Below, piece after piece: positions 34,249 through 43,169 of a DNA stretch of 64,000 bases. The translations under genes and the position numbers were made by a program. This stretch comes from Paenibacillus endophyticus (lineage in GTDB: Bacteria > Bacillota > Bacilli > Paenibacillales > Paenibacillaceae), in the NCBI RefSeq assembly GCF_014192395.1, contig NZ_JACHXW010000002.1, positions 372,001 through 436,000 of the forward strand, in the 5' to 3' direction. Position 1 is the first letter of the stretch, and the number at the start of each line of letters is the position of its first letter. The notes below the pieces were generated by a model that worked only from the letters and a program-made list of their open reading frames with translations, made no database searches and was not told where the DNA came from.

Positions 34249-35454
34249 CTACCTTTCGAAATCCCATTTATGATCAATGAATGTAATTCCTTCAGCAAAA
34301 TATTTGTTAGAGCTAACCCGGAAAGACTCATATCGTGCCTTATAATCCAATCTTACTAAACCTGAGCTCTCAAAAAAGCCAACATCGACCGAATAAGTCC
34401 CAGGTAACAGTTTTATCTTTTCATATTTCAATATTAATTTGTATTTTCCAGGAACATTCGGCAATTCATATCCATCGAGTTTCGTATTTAAGCCGCATAT
34501 ATAAGTACCTTGCCGATCAAACAAAGCGATGCCACCTACTAAGAACTCCTGCTCCTTAAATTGACGATACGACATTTCAACATATACATCCTCATCAAAC
34601 TCAAAATCTTTCTTTATTTCGCCAATCTCATTTTTGAACTCAACTTTGTCTATTGAGATAACATGGGTTGAAGCATTTTTCTCAGGCTCTATAGTGTCAT
34701 CCTTTGTTTCCGTATCAAGACCAAATTTCATAAAATCCTCGTAATTTTTTGTTACTGTGTTTGCGTCCCCGCGTTGATGAATTTGACCATCTATCATCCA
34801 AATCGCTTCATCACAAAAATTACGTATAGAGTAGCCATCATGGCTTACGAATAAAATAGTTTTCCCTTCATTCTTAAATGCTTTCATCTTTTCAATACAT
34901 TTCAGTTGAAACTGCATATCACCTACAGCTAAAGCTTCGTCAACAATCAGAATATCTGGATTAACATGAATGGCACAAGAAAACGCCAGTCTTACGAACA
35001 TCCCTGATGAATACGTCTTCACGGGCTGATCAATAAACTCCCCAATATCAGCAAATTCTTCAATTGAATCCATTCTATTTTTAATTTCGGTTGGGCTAAA
35101 GCCATTAATAGCTCCGTTCATAATAACATTTTCTCTACCAGTAAATTCCGGGTTAAACCCGCTGCCAAGTTCAAGCAAAGCAGCGATTCTACCATTTATA
35201 ACAACCTCCCCGTCAGTTGGTTGTAACGTTTGAGCTATGATTTGTAATAATGTACTCTTTCCAGATCCATTTTTCCCAATAATCCCAATAGTTTGCCCTT
35301 TGTGCAAAGACATCGAAATGTTCTTTAGAGACCAAAATTCTTTATATGTTTTCTTTCTCAAAATGGACTGTTTCAATCGATCTATAGGTTTTTCATACAT
35401 TTTAAACGATTTACTCACATGCTTTAATGAGATAATAGGTGCATCAAAGGACAT
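34249..35454 (-). CDS. wzt: ABC transporter ATPase for polysaccharide export, with C-terminal glycan-binding domain
   Basis: 401 residues from the ATG at 35454, eight bases after AAAGGCGG; longer frames overlap wzm. The ATPase domain (about 1-240) has GIIGKNGSGKSTLL (Walker A), YSSGMFVRLAF (signature), and ILIVDEALAVGD (Walker B), all of the Wzt/TagH class. Residues about 265-400 form a beta-sandwich-like Wzt C-terminal domain (VEFKNEIGEI..., YICGLNTKLDG, GTYSVDVGFFE). In Escherichia coli O9a this domain recognises the capped non-reducing end of the glycan before export. Confidence 0.95.
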   Translation of the reverse strand: MSFDAPIISLKHVSKSFKMYEKPIDRLKQSILRKKTYKEFWSLKNISMSLHKGQTIGIIGKNGSGKSTLLQIIAQTLQPTDGEVVINGRIAALLELGSGFNPEFTGRENVIMNGAINGFSPTEIKNRMDSIEEFADIGEFIDQPVKTYSSGMFVRLAFSCAIHVNPDILIVDEALAVGDMQFQLKCIEKMKAFKNEGKTILFVSHDGYSIRNFCDEAIWMIDGQIHQRGDANTVTKNYEDFMKFGLDTETKDDTIEPEKNASTHVISIDKVEFKNEIGEIKKDFEFDEDVYVEMSYRQFKEQEFLVGGIALFDRQGTYICGLNTKLDGYELPNVPGKYKLILKYEKIKLLPGTYSVDVGFFESSGLVRLDYKARYESFRVSSNKYFAEGITFIDHKWDFER

Positions 35455-36256
35455 CTGCAAAACCGCCTTTCGTTTTTTGAAACCAAGCATATCCCAACCA
35501 TGACAAAAGGACTCCAATTATTGTTCCAATAAATAACCATGACCAATCAGGCAATTGGCCTAATATAATAACTTTTCTCATATCCTCTACAACGTAGCTA
35601 ATCGGATTTATATAATAGAAAAAACGAAACTTCTCAGGAATAATTGAAATTGGATAAAAAATTGGACTTAGAAACATTAACGCTTGTACAGCTATTCCTA
35701 AAAACTGGCCTATATCACGAATAAAAACGCCTAATGAAGCGAAAAACCAACTTAAACCTAAAGACATAAATAGTAGCGGCAATAAAACAATCGGTACAAA
35801 TATGATTGTCCAGTTAAAAATACCCATCAAGAGTATTAAACCTGAAGTAAGAATAAATAGACTTATTAAAAAATGGACTAATGCCGAGCCTAATATAGTA
35901 ATTGGAAATATCTCAAGTGGGAATACGACCTTTTTTACGTAGTTTGGATTATTGATAACGATGCTTGGAGAACGAGTAATTACATCTGAAAATAAATTAA
36001 AGGTAATTAGACCACAAAATAAAATCAAAGCAAACTCAACCTGGCTCTCGCCTGCTCCGCCGCCCCACTTAGCTTTGAATACCACACTAAAAAAATAAGT
36101 ATAAATAAGCAACATCATCAATGGATTAATAAATGACCATACAATACCAAGATACGAACCTCTGTATCTGCCAATAACTTCTCTTTTAATGAATTGATTG
36201 ATTAGACTTTTTTGATTCCACAAATGACGTAACATGAATTTCTTTGTATTAACCAT
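35444..36256 (-). CDS. wzm: ABC-2 type polysaccharide exporter, membrane subunit
   Basis: 270 residues with six transmembrane helices. The N-terminus LRHLWNQKSLINQFIKREVIGRYRGSYLG and WSFINPLMMLLIYTYFF are typical of Wzm/TagG. The ATG at 36256 follows GAGGTAAAGAA. It pairs with Wzt, whose gene overlaps its 3' end, to move undecaprenyl-diphosphate-linked glycan across the membrane. It is the first gene of the leftward AT-rich operon. Confidence 0.95.
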   Translation of the reverse strand: MVNTKKFMLRHLWNQKSLINQFIKREVIGRYRGSYLGIVWSFINPLMMLLIYTYFFSVVFKAKWGGGAGESQVEFALILFCGLITFNLFSDVITRSPSIVINNPNYVKKVVFPLEIFPITILGSALVHFLISLFILTSGLILLMGIFNWTIIFVPIVLLPLLFMSLGLSWFFASLGVFIRDIGQFLGIAVQALMFLSPIFYPISIIPEKFRFFYYINPISYVVEDMRKVIILGQLPDWSWLFIGTIIGVLLSWLGYAWFQKTKGGFADVL

Positions 36257-36597
36257 TTCTTTACCTCATTCTATCTATTTTTATTTTTAAAAAACTACTT
36301 TTTGATAAGTTAGACTTCATTTATCAATAATCAAAGAGACTTCTCCTGATTGTTCACCTTCGTTATCTTACCAAAGTTCCTCCCATTTTCATACCTCATT
36401 CTCCTTCCAAAACCAAACAAATTGTAGAATTTTTACGAAACGTCGCCGCATTCGACAAATCCCAATACCTACAAATCTGTAAACAACATACAAATTAGAT
36501 CCCTGCCATTCTAGCAATCTCCCCCCCTATTTGTTAAAATACAAACAGAAGCAATCGATATCTCTATACATATAACAAGGATGAGGAGTACTTACGA
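36257..36597. other. Divergent intergenic region between wzm and the ligase-like gene
   Basis: No gene is seen. The region must hold the promoter of the 20-kb leftward glycan operon and that of the rightward ligase-like gene. TTGATAAG and TATCAA halves at about 36301-36326 form an imperfect dyad. I could not identify a convincing -35/-10 pair on either strand. AT-richness falls toward the right side. Confidence 0.5.
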
Positions 36598-38865
36598 ATG
36601 AGCGCACGAAAGAATGAAAAAGCCAATATGTCTGCGACAGCCGCTGATGTTACGCTGTTGCGTTGGATTGGAACGATTGGTATCGCCTTATTTTTGGTCA
36701 TTTTCCCTTACGAGAAAGGTTTGTTTAATGGTTATGAACTAGCTTTTGAGAAGCCCATTTATGCTGCTGCTATTTTCGGATATGTGCTGCTGATTGCCGC
36801 AGCCGCCTACGTTTACCGGAAAGCCCAGCATCATAGCTATAGGGGGTTTTTGTCGATTGGCGTCATGATTTTGCCGCTCATTTATTGGCTGTCTTCCTTT
36901 CAAGCCGTATCCAGCTATTATGCAAAGTTCATGACATTAGTCTTTTTCTTGCTCGCAGCTTTATTTATATCCAGCCTTTATTTGGCGGAGTCTAAGCAAT
37001 CTCGAAAAACGATCGAATATGCGCTCATGCTTTCTTCCTACTTGATTGTCTTGCTTGGTATTTTCAACTTATTTGGTCAAATGTACAACAGGGACGCGCT
37101 TTGGCTAGCCCATGACGGCTACCGTCTATCCTCGGTTTTTCAATATTCGAATACGTATGCGGGCTTCCTCCTCGCATTATTTCTAGTTAGCCTTTATTAT
37201 GCGGTACACTGTATTCGTCCTTCTGCACGAATTATACATGCGGCTATGCTTGTTCCAATCTGGATTTCCTTCATGTTTACTTATTCACGCGGGGCAATCG
37301 TTGTTATCCCTGTTATGATATTGGTATTGCTTCCATTTCTTCGTTTTACGAAACAAATCGCATATCTTATATTCATGGTTCTATCCGTAATTGTCTCTAT
37401 GGCCATATTAGGCAAGCTCACAACGAATGCCGATGCAATCGCTAAACTTGTGCAGCCAACAGAAACGAAAGCGGAAAGTCCTATTTCCTTGTTCAGCTCC
37501 TTGCCGTTACAGAACTGGGGACTTCTACTGCTCGGAATGATTGTGACAACTGCTTTAATTATACTTTATCATGCCAAAGTAGGCGGTTGGATGGAGGCAA
37601 AGCTGGCCAAGGTGGCCACGCGCAAATGGTCCTTCGCAGCCGTGCCTGTTATTGCCATTATACTGGCAGCTATAGTTGCCGGAAGTTTGCTTGGCAGCAG
37701 TGCCATTCGCGGCTTGCTACCTGACAAAATTGCTACCCGCTTTGAGAACATTAACCTTCAGCAGCATAGCGTACTTGAACGACTAACCTTTTACAAAGAC
37801 GGTCTTCATGTAGCCGAAGATTACCCGCTGTTTGGCGGTGGCGGCGGCGCTTGGCAGGCGATGTACGAGCAATATCAGAACAACCCTTATTGGAGCCGGC
37901 AAGCCCATAGCTTCTTCGTTCAAGTACTAGTAGAAAGCGGCTGGTTAGGACTAATTGCATTAATTGCTTTTCTAGTACTTGTATACGGCTTATACATTAG
38001 AAAATTCATTCGCCATCCTGAGCTGCGCGGCAGTCATTTTATCTTTTTCATCTTTTCATTAGGCCTGCTTATGCACAGTGCGATAGATTTCGATATGAGC
38101 TATGTCTTTATCGGTGCGGTTGTCTTTATCTGCTTAGGTTCCATGCTTGCACCTTACGGAAGCAAGCTTACGTTTGAACGAGTAAGCTTAAAAACATTAA
38201 CGGACCGAGGCTGGTTCAAGCTTGCAATACCATCTCTATTAGCGATACTATCCCTATTTGCGATCATTATCGCCGCTCGTGAATCCAGTGCGGTTAATAA
38301 ATACGATAAGACATATGCGCTTGCCGTTCAGCAGCAGACGTCTCTAGACGACCTGCTTCCCATGCTGGACGAGGCAATTAATGCATCGCCTTCCCATTCC
38401 GCGTTTGCACTGACGAAAGTGAATTGGCTCGAACAAGCCTATGCTCAGACGAGCAATGCTGATCTATTAGAGGATGCTATTCAAACTGTCCATCTCGGAA
38501 GAGAGAATGATCCCTATAATCGTGTTCTGCTCATGTCTCAGTACCGGTTGTTTCAAACAAAAGGTTCGTTTGACGAATCATTGAATGTCATAGATGAAGG
38601 ACTGAAAAAATTCCCTTGGGACATCAATTTGTATGAAGCTGCAATCACGTCCTACGTCAAAGCTTACGAAACGGCATTAACCGAAAAGAATGAGCTGAAT
38701 GCAGGAAAATATTCGCAACGTGTAACCGATCTTTCCCATGAAATACAAAGAAGAATTGATCAGTTGGCTGAATTGCCGCCCGAACAGCAGCAGGGACGCT
38801 CCTTCGCATTCACGCCGGCTATCGAACAAGCTCTTTCACAGCTTGAATTAGCCTCCGCAAAGTAA
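36598..38865 (+). CDS. O-antigen ligase / polymerase family protein with helical repeat tail
   Basis: 755 residues from an ATG nine bases after GAGGAG. About a dozen transmembrane helices span residues 20-560; the outer loop around YPLFGGGGGAWQAMYEQYQNNPYWSRQAHSFF is the Wzy_C/WaaL-type motif, with conserved His. The tail (about 575-755) is soluble and helical, resembling TPR repeats (AINASPSHSAFALTKVNWLEQAY and similar). Such proteins transfer undecaprenyl-linked glycan to an acceptor; in S-layer loci they act as oligosaccharyl ligases (WsfB type). It is divergent from the exporter genes and less AT-rich than they are. Confidence 0.9.
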   Translation: MSARKNEKANMSATAADVTLLRWIGTIGIALFLVIFPYEKGLFNGYELAFEKPIYAAAIFGYVLLIAAAAYVYRKAQHHSYRGFLSIGVMILPLIYWLSSFQAVSSYYAKFMTLVFFLLAALFISSLYLAESKQSRKTIEYALMLSSYLIVLLGIFNLFGQMYNRDALWLAHDGYRLSSVFQYSNTYAGFLLALFLVSLYYAVHCIRPSARIIHAAMLVPIWISFMFTYSRGAIVVIPVMILVLLPFLRFTKQIAYLIFMVLSVIVSMAILGKLTTNADAIAKLVQPTETKAESPISLFSSLPLQNWGLLLLGMIVTTALIILYHAKVGGWMEAKLAKVATRKWSFAAVPVIAIILAAIVAGSLLGSSAIRGLLPDKIATRFENINLQQHSVLERLTFYKDGLHVAEDYPLFGGGGGAWQAMYEQYQNNPYWSRQAHSFFVQVLVESGWLGLIALIAFLVLVYGLYIRKFIRHPELRGSHFIFFIFSLGLLMHSAIDFDMSYVFIGAVVFICLGSMLAPYGSKLTFERVSLKTLTDRGWFKLAIPSLLAILSLFAIIIAARESSAVNKYDKTYALAVQQQTSLDDLLPMLDEAINASPSHSAFALTKVNWLEQAYAQTSNADLLEDAIQTVHLGRENDPYNRVLLMSQYRLFQTKGSFDESLNVIDEGLKKFPWDINLYEAAITSYVKAYETALTEKNELNAGKYSQRVTDLSHEIQRRIDQLAELPPEQQQGRSFAFTPAIEQALSQLELASAK

Positions 38866-38879
38866 TGTTTTATCTCGAG

Positions 38880-38925
38880 AAAACGGCTCGCCTGTATGCT
38901 ATGTGCGCAGCGAGCCGTTTTTTTT
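38880..38925 (+). terminator. Terminator of the ligase-like gene
   Basis: AAAACGGCTCGC pairs with GCGAGCCGTTTT, followed by further T residues, 15 bases after the stop codon. Confidence 0.9.
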
Positions 38926-38975
38926 CGTGTGCATTGACGATAATGACACCAATAGACCAGACTTATATCATGCAC

Positions 38976-39018
38976 AAAAAAACCTTCAACACCACTCGAG
39001 CGTGGAGCTGAAGGTTTT
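38976..39018 (-). terminator. Terminator of the ABC-2 exporter pair
   Basis: On the minus strand AAAACCTTCAGCTCCACG pairs with the complementary arm around a CTCGAG centre, followed by a T-run. It also has a T-run on the plus strand. Confidence 0.8.
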
Positions 39019-39105
39019 TGCTTATTCTATCTTACGAACAAAGCGGTAGCTGAATCTCACAATATATTTCGGGGACAGCCCCTCAATACATCGAATCATC
39101 TACTC

Positions 39106-39903
39106 CTATGAAGCAACGTCCCTTTTGTTAAAAATATACCAGGTCAACGCGATGAATACGACATAATAAACGCCTAGCACGGTTAAGGAATACCCTAAAG
39201 TCATGCCTTCTCTCATCGGATTTCCATCTAAATACTGGGTCAGATTCAAGTGGATAAACAACAAATAATCGATCCACGTATAATCCAGCATTGCAATTAG
39301 TCCAACAAAGCTATTCACCCCAAGCAACAGGAAAAGCGCAAATCCGATAGCAAGTCCGCTGCTGCGGAATATGGTGGACAGCATAAAAGCCAAAGTTACT
39401 GTCACGACTAGTGAAACCAACGTTAAACCGTAGTACTTCAGCATATAGGAAAACGGGTTGCCGCCATCCATCCCTACAAATGTTGTTTCGGCATCTGGAC
39501 CTGCATTTATTCCAAAACAAATCCAGTTCACGAGCAGCGTGCTGCCAAACAAGATGATTGCAAGCAAAAGCGCAAATATCATAATCGATATATATTTAGA
39601 TAATAGTATTTTGGAACGTGACCACGGACGGATCAGCAGCAATTTTATCGTCCCGCTCGTAAATTCTTCTGCAACTCCCCCTGCTGCGATAACAACTGTA
39701 AAGATCGTTACGAGCAAGAACAAAATGGATGATTCCATAAAGGCTACATCCCACATCGAGGTGTTGCTTCTTTCACCGAATATAAGCCATAGAATCGATA
39801 TCGTTAATACTAACAGAACCAGAATCCCTACCATTACCCACGTACGAGGACGACGGTAAATTTTCATATTCTCATTCTGAATCAGCGGCAAAAAATTACC
39901 CAA
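39106..39903 (-). CDS. ABC-2 type transporter permease
   Basis: 265 residues from a TTG at 39903, six bases after GGAGGGG, overlapping the ATPase stop. Six transmembrane helices; the first cytoplasmic segment NENMKIYRRPRTWVM, and GVAEEFTSGTIKLLLIRPWSRSKILLSKY, are typical of the CcmB/ABC-2 (BcrB-like) group found in bacitracin or lantibiotic resistance exporters and many unassigned pumps. It forms a transporter with the ATPase at 39896-40816. The substrate is unknown. Confidence 0.92.
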   Translation of the reverse strand: MGNFLPLIQNENMKIYRRPRTWVMVGILVLLVLTISILWLIFGERSNTSMWDVAFMESSILFLLVTIFTVVIAAGGVAEEFTSGTIKLLLIRPWSRSKILLSKYISIMIFALLLAIILFGSTLLVNWICFGINAGPDAETTFVGMDGGNPFSYMLKYYGLTLVSLVVTVTLAFMLSTIFRSSGLAIGFALFLLLGVNSFVGLIAMLDYTWIDYLLFIHLNLTQYLDGNPMREGMTLGYSLTVLGVYYVVFIALTWYIFNKRDVAS

Positions 39904-40816
39904 TTCGTTCCCCTCCAGTCACTTCGAGGAATTGATCCTCTAGTGTTTTGACTTGTGCCCGAATACCGTATACTTTAATACCAGCAGCGACGAGCGATGC
40001 ATTGATTGCCGCTGTACTCTCACGATCCGCTTCTACCGCAATCGCATTGGTCCCCTCCAGCTCGCCTGCTAAACCCGCAGCTTGCAATACGTTAATTGCT
40101 GCTTGCGGTTGATCAATCTCAATGACGACCCGATTGCTTGCCTTAGCCGCGTGCTCGCCTCTAATCGTCCTTACATCAATCAGCTTCCCGTTCTGAATGA
40201 TGGCAACACGGTCGCACATCAGCTCCATCTCGGAGAGCAAATGACTCGATACGAATACTGCGATGCCTTCTTCCTTGGACAACAAGCGCAAGTAATCACG
40301 AAGCTCGCGAATACCTGCTGGGTCCAAGCCATTCGTCGGCTCATCCAAGATGAGAAGCTGCGGCTTATGTAAGATCGCCTGAGCTACGCCTAGGCGTTGA
40401 CGCATGCCAAGTGAGTATGTTCTAACTTTATCGCGAATTCGGCCTTCTAGTCCAACCAGCTTAACGACCTCGTGTACACGATGCTCGGTAATGCCTGGAA
40501 TCATGCGTGCGTAATGAATCAAATTATCATATCCGCTTAAATATTTATACATTTCAGGATTTTCTACGATTGCCCCAACATGACGAATCGCTTTCTCGTA
40601 TTCTTTGGTTATGCTGTGCCCGCCAATCGTAATTTCTCCGTCAGTGAGCGACATCAAACCCACCATCATACGAATCGTTGTCGTTTTGCCTGAACCATTG
40701 GGCCCAAGAAAACCAAATACTTCCCCAAGCGGCAAGTCAAGCGTCAATCGATCAATGATCGTTCTTTTGCCAATTTTTTTTGTTACGTTATGCAATTTAA
40801 CAATAGGCTGCTCCAT
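39896..40816 (-). CDS. ABC transporter ATP-binding protein (BcrA-like)
   Basis: 306 residues. GFLGPNGSGKTTTIRMMVGL (Walker A), TYSLGMRQRLGVAQAIL (signature), LLILDEPTNGLDP (Walker B) and SSHLLSEMELMCDRVAI (H-loop) are complete. The C-terminal 80 residues form the usual extra domain of exporter ATPases. GGAGGAGCACAGAT precedes the ATG. The downstream permease gene overlaps by eight bases. Confidence 0.95.
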   Translation of the reverse strand: MEQPIVKLHNVTKKIGKRTIIDRLTLDLPLGEVFGFLGPNGSGKTTTIRMMVGLMSLTDGEITIGGHSITKEYEKAIRHVGAIVENPEMYKYLSGYDNLIHYARMIPGITEHRVHEVVKLVGLEGRIRDKVRTYSLGMRQRLGVAQAILHKPQLLILDEPTNGLDPAGIRELRDYLRLLSKEEGIAVFVSSHLLSEMELMCDRVAIIQNGKLIDVRTIRGEHAAKASNRVVIEIDQPQAAINVLQAAGLAGELEGTNAIAVEADRESTAAINASLVAAGIKVYGIRAQVKTLEDQFLEVTGGERIG

Positions 40817-40885
40817 ATCTGTGCTCCTCCTTCAAAAATCCAAATCTTATTCATTATAAACGATTAAGGAAACAATTGGAAGTTT

Positions 40886-40931
40886 ACAAAAAAATACACC
40901 TCCATCCTACAGCTGAGCTGCGGAATGGAGG
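40886..40931 (-). terminator. Terminator of the PilZ-manC operon
   Basis: On the minus strand CCTCCATTCCGCAGCT pairs with AGCTGTAGGATGGAGG (one mismatch), followed by TGTATTTTTTTG. It covers the end of the zinc-ribbon gene. Confidence 0.85.
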
Positions 40932-41200
40932 CTTGAATTATCATTCGTTCGATAGGGCTGTATAACATGTTCGGCAACTTTCGCATCTGCGCGAAGGAAC
41001 ATTTTATAGTCATAGTTACTGGTCTTACCCGCCGTTCCTACTATAGCATCCAGCTTATCCTGCTCCACGCTGCATGCTAAGCAATAACCCATTGGATGTA
41101 CCACTCGGAAAAAACCTGTTCGGAATAAAATGTCCGCTTCAGGATTTGTAAGCATCTCCCTGCAACTAACACAATAAAAACGGTCCTTTGAACATATCAT
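40907..41200 (-). CDS. Small protein with two CxxC zinc-ribbon knuckles
   Basis: 97 residues from the ATG at 41200, eleven bases after GAGGGAG. FYCVSCREM and YCLACS, about 30 residues apart, form a four-cysteine zinc-ribbon. The rest (KMFLRADAKVAEHVIQPYRT) has no recognised fold. It is the last gene of the PilZ / manC / peptidase-like operon; the function is unknown. Confidence 0.7.
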   Translation of the reverse strand: MICSKDRFYCVSCREMLTNPEADILFRTGFFRVVHPMGYCLACSVEQDKLDAIVGTAGKTSNYDYKMFLRADAKVAEHVIQPYRTNDNSSLHSAAQL

Positions 41201-41253
41201 CCGATAGATCGCTCCCTCTCTCTTTCGTAATGATTGTATCAACTTTTTTTAGA

Positions 41254-41727
41254 TTAATGTTCATTTCCAATTGCAGACGTTCGATCATAACGTCTATGGG
41301 CAGCCCACCTTGATATTTTTGTCCAATAAGGGATTTGGAGTACTGCAGCCTCAATCAATCGTGAGCGCCAATGATGTACATAAATTGCTCTGCCGTCCCT
41401 ATGTACGGCCTTTAGCTTTCCAATGATTTGTGAGTAGTATACGGGTAGCTCAGGCACATCATAGGTATCTCCTCGGAATGTATAAATTGCTGGGTGCTGT
41501 TCGTCATCCAAGTCAATGATTCGATATAGCAAAAGCTGTCCTTCTTTGTTTACAAATAAGCACACATCGCCAATCTGCAGATCCTTCTCACGTACTTTCA
41601 CGAATGTGGACACGTTCCCATCCTGAACGAGGGGATACATCGCATCTCCGTAGCACGTAATATCGATAAATCCTCTGCTAGCCATGACCTTCGCAACAAT
41701 GACAGCCAGCTCATTCCGAACCATCAT
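41254..41727 (-). CDS. Signal peptidase I-like (S24/S26) protein lacking the catalytic serine
   Basis: 157 residues from the ATG at 41727 behind TAGGAG. The motif CYGDAMYPLVQDGN matches the S24/S26 box G-x-S-M-x-P-x-x-x-x-G, but the catalytic serine is alanine. VREKDLQIGDVCLFVNKEGQLLLYRII fits the beta-strand core that follows, and FRGDTYDVPELPVYYSQIIGKL fits the later GD(N) box. There is no N-terminal membrane anchor. The protein is probably not a peptidase; it may bind a signal or client. Start and stop lie within a tight operon after manC (11-base gap). Confidence 0.75.
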   Translation of the reverse strand: MMVRNELAVIVAKVMASRGFIDITCYGDAMYPLVQDGNVSTFVKVREKDLQIGDVCLFVNKEGQLLLYRIIDLDDEQHPAIYTFRGDTYDVPELPVYYSQIIGKLKAVHRDGRAIYVHHWRSRLIEAAVLQIPYWTKISRWAAHRRYDRTSAIGNEH

Positions 41728-41738
41728 ACTCTAGTCTC

Positions 41739-43121
41739 CTATACCATATTAATTTGACTAGTAATCTCATCCCAAGTGATACCGAGCCTAATAATGTCGT
41801 CATCCGCGATCTGCTCGCCTGTTTGGACTTCGATCAACTCCATATTTACGATGGCACGAACGCTATGACGGGCTCGCTCTGGAATCGTTATCGTATCCCC
41901 CGGTCCAATATGCCTATACATTTCATCAAGAATTAGAATCCCTTCTCCTGATAAAACCGTCCATGCTTCCTTGCGTTTGAAATGCATCTGATAGCTCATA
42001 TTATTTCCAGCTGCAATAAATAGCCGTTTGGTCATGCTATGTAGTCCTGAAGCAAGTATTACGGAATCTACTACCTTAGAATGCCCCCAGCGCCGTTCCT
42101 CGTATTTAGGCTTCTCGTTCATGGACTGAAGCTTTGCATTCAGTATCGAATCGGCGTCTTTATTGGCAACCAGGATCCCATCAGGGCTTGCAGCCACTAT
42201 GATATTGTTCAAACCAACAATTGAGATCGGTATTTCTAGTTCATTAAAAAGCTGCGACTGGCCGCTGTCATGCGAGATGTCTCCAGCCCCCATCCTCTCA
42301 AAGGCAATTTCCTGGGATAAGGTTTTCCAAGTCCCTAGATCTTTCCATTGCCCATCATAACGAATAACAGAGCGCAATTCTGTTTTTTGCGTAACCTCAG
42401 CCTCGAAGCTCGCTTTAGGCAGCTTATAATATTGCTTGTATAACTCATCGTAATGGATTGGCAGACCGCGATTCATAAGCATCGTGATCATAAAATCAAG
42501 CTTAAAAGCATAGATGCCGGTATTCCATAGCGCACCAGCTTTAATCAATGCTGACGCTTCAGCTTCATATGGCTTTTCCTTGAATAGCTTTACTGCCTGC
42601 TCATACGAGCCTTCTTCCTCGCTCAGTCGGCTCGATTCCGGAATGATATATCCATATTGCTCAGATGCGCAGCAAGGCTTGGTCCCGACCATAAGCAATT
42701 CCGAGCGACTCTCTCTCTCCAGCTTCGGGAGTCCTCTGATGCAAGAAAAGAAATCACTTTCCACAAATGCATCAACCGGCATTACAATGACCGTTTCACT
42801 TAAAGATACGCCTGCGATCGAATACAAATAGGCAGAAGCTAATGCCACGGCTGGATATGTGTCCCGTTGCTCGGACTCAAGAATGACCGGTGCTTCTGAA
42901 CCAAGCTGCCTCTGCAGCAGCTCAAGCTGCTCGCGACAGGTCGATATCCGCGTATGCTCCTGCAAATCTGCTTCATCTAACTGTCGCCATATTCGCTGCA
43001 GCATGGACTCCATCGCCCCATCTGGACCTTCTAGTACCGACAAATACTGCTTGGCCCGGCTGCTGTTTGATAACGGCCATAGCCTTTTGCCAGACCCGCC
43101 GGATAACAAAATGATCTTCAA
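41739..43121 (-). CDS. manC: Mannose-1-phosphate guanylyltransferase (ManC type, with cupin)
   Basis: 460 residues from a TTG at 43121, eight bases after a GGGGG ribosome binding site. The pyrophosphorylase domain (1-330) has GGSGKRLWPLSNSSRAKQ and later PVDAFVESDFF and WNTGIYAFKLD. The C-terminal cupin (about 350-445) has WGHSKVVD, MSYQMHFKRKEAWTVLSGEGIL and HIGPGDTITIPERARHSV, the mannose-6-phosphate isomerase type II end. It makes GDP-mannose. It lies in an operon with a PilZ protein, suggesting cyclic-di-GMP-linked polysaccharide production. Confidence 0.93.
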   Translation of the reverse strand: MKIILLSGGSGKRLWPLSNSSRAKQYLSVLEGPDGAMESMLQRIWRQLDEADLQEHTRISTCREQLELLQRQLGSEAPVILESEQRDTYPAVALASAYLYSIAGVSLSETVIVMPVDAFVESDFFSCIRGLPKLERESRSELLMVGTKPCCASEQYGYIIPESSRLSEEEGSYEQAVKLFKEKPYEAEASALIKAGALWNTGIYAFKLDFMITMLMNRGLPIHYDELYKQYYKLPKASFEAEVTQKTELRSVIRYDGQWKDLGTWKTLSQEIAFERMGAGDISHDSGQSQLFNELEIPISIVGLNNIIVAASPDGILVANKDADSILNAKLQSMNEKPKYEERRWGHSKVVDSVILASGLHSMTKRLFIAAGNNMSYQMHFKRKEAWTVLSGEGILILDEMYRHIGPGDTITIPERARHSVRAIVNMELIEVQTGEQIADDDIIRLGITWDEITSQINMV

Positions 43122-43153
43122 AGCATAAACCCCCTTCTTACAGGTCCTCGTCT

Positions 43154-43167
43154 CATTACTAGTAATG
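43154..43167. promoter_or_regulatory. 14-bp palindrome between pilZ and manC
   Basis: CATTACTAGTAATG is a perfect palindrome 33 bases upstream of the manC start and two bases after the PilZ stop. It could be an operator or a small mRNA hairpin; evidence is weak. Confidence 0.3.
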
Positions 43168-43169
43168 AC

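Noticed and set aside
21493..36597. Insertion sequences or recombinase genes at the edges of the AT-rich segment
   Set aside because: No transposase, integrase or terminal inverted repeats were found, although the base composition suggests transfer.
41166..41354. 62-codon alternative frame at the end of the peptidase-like gene, considered as a frameshifted C-terminus
   Set aside because: The upstream frame continues with a normal composition to its own stop, and the alternative frame has no recognisable domain or ribosome binding site; a frameshift cannot be shown without homologues.
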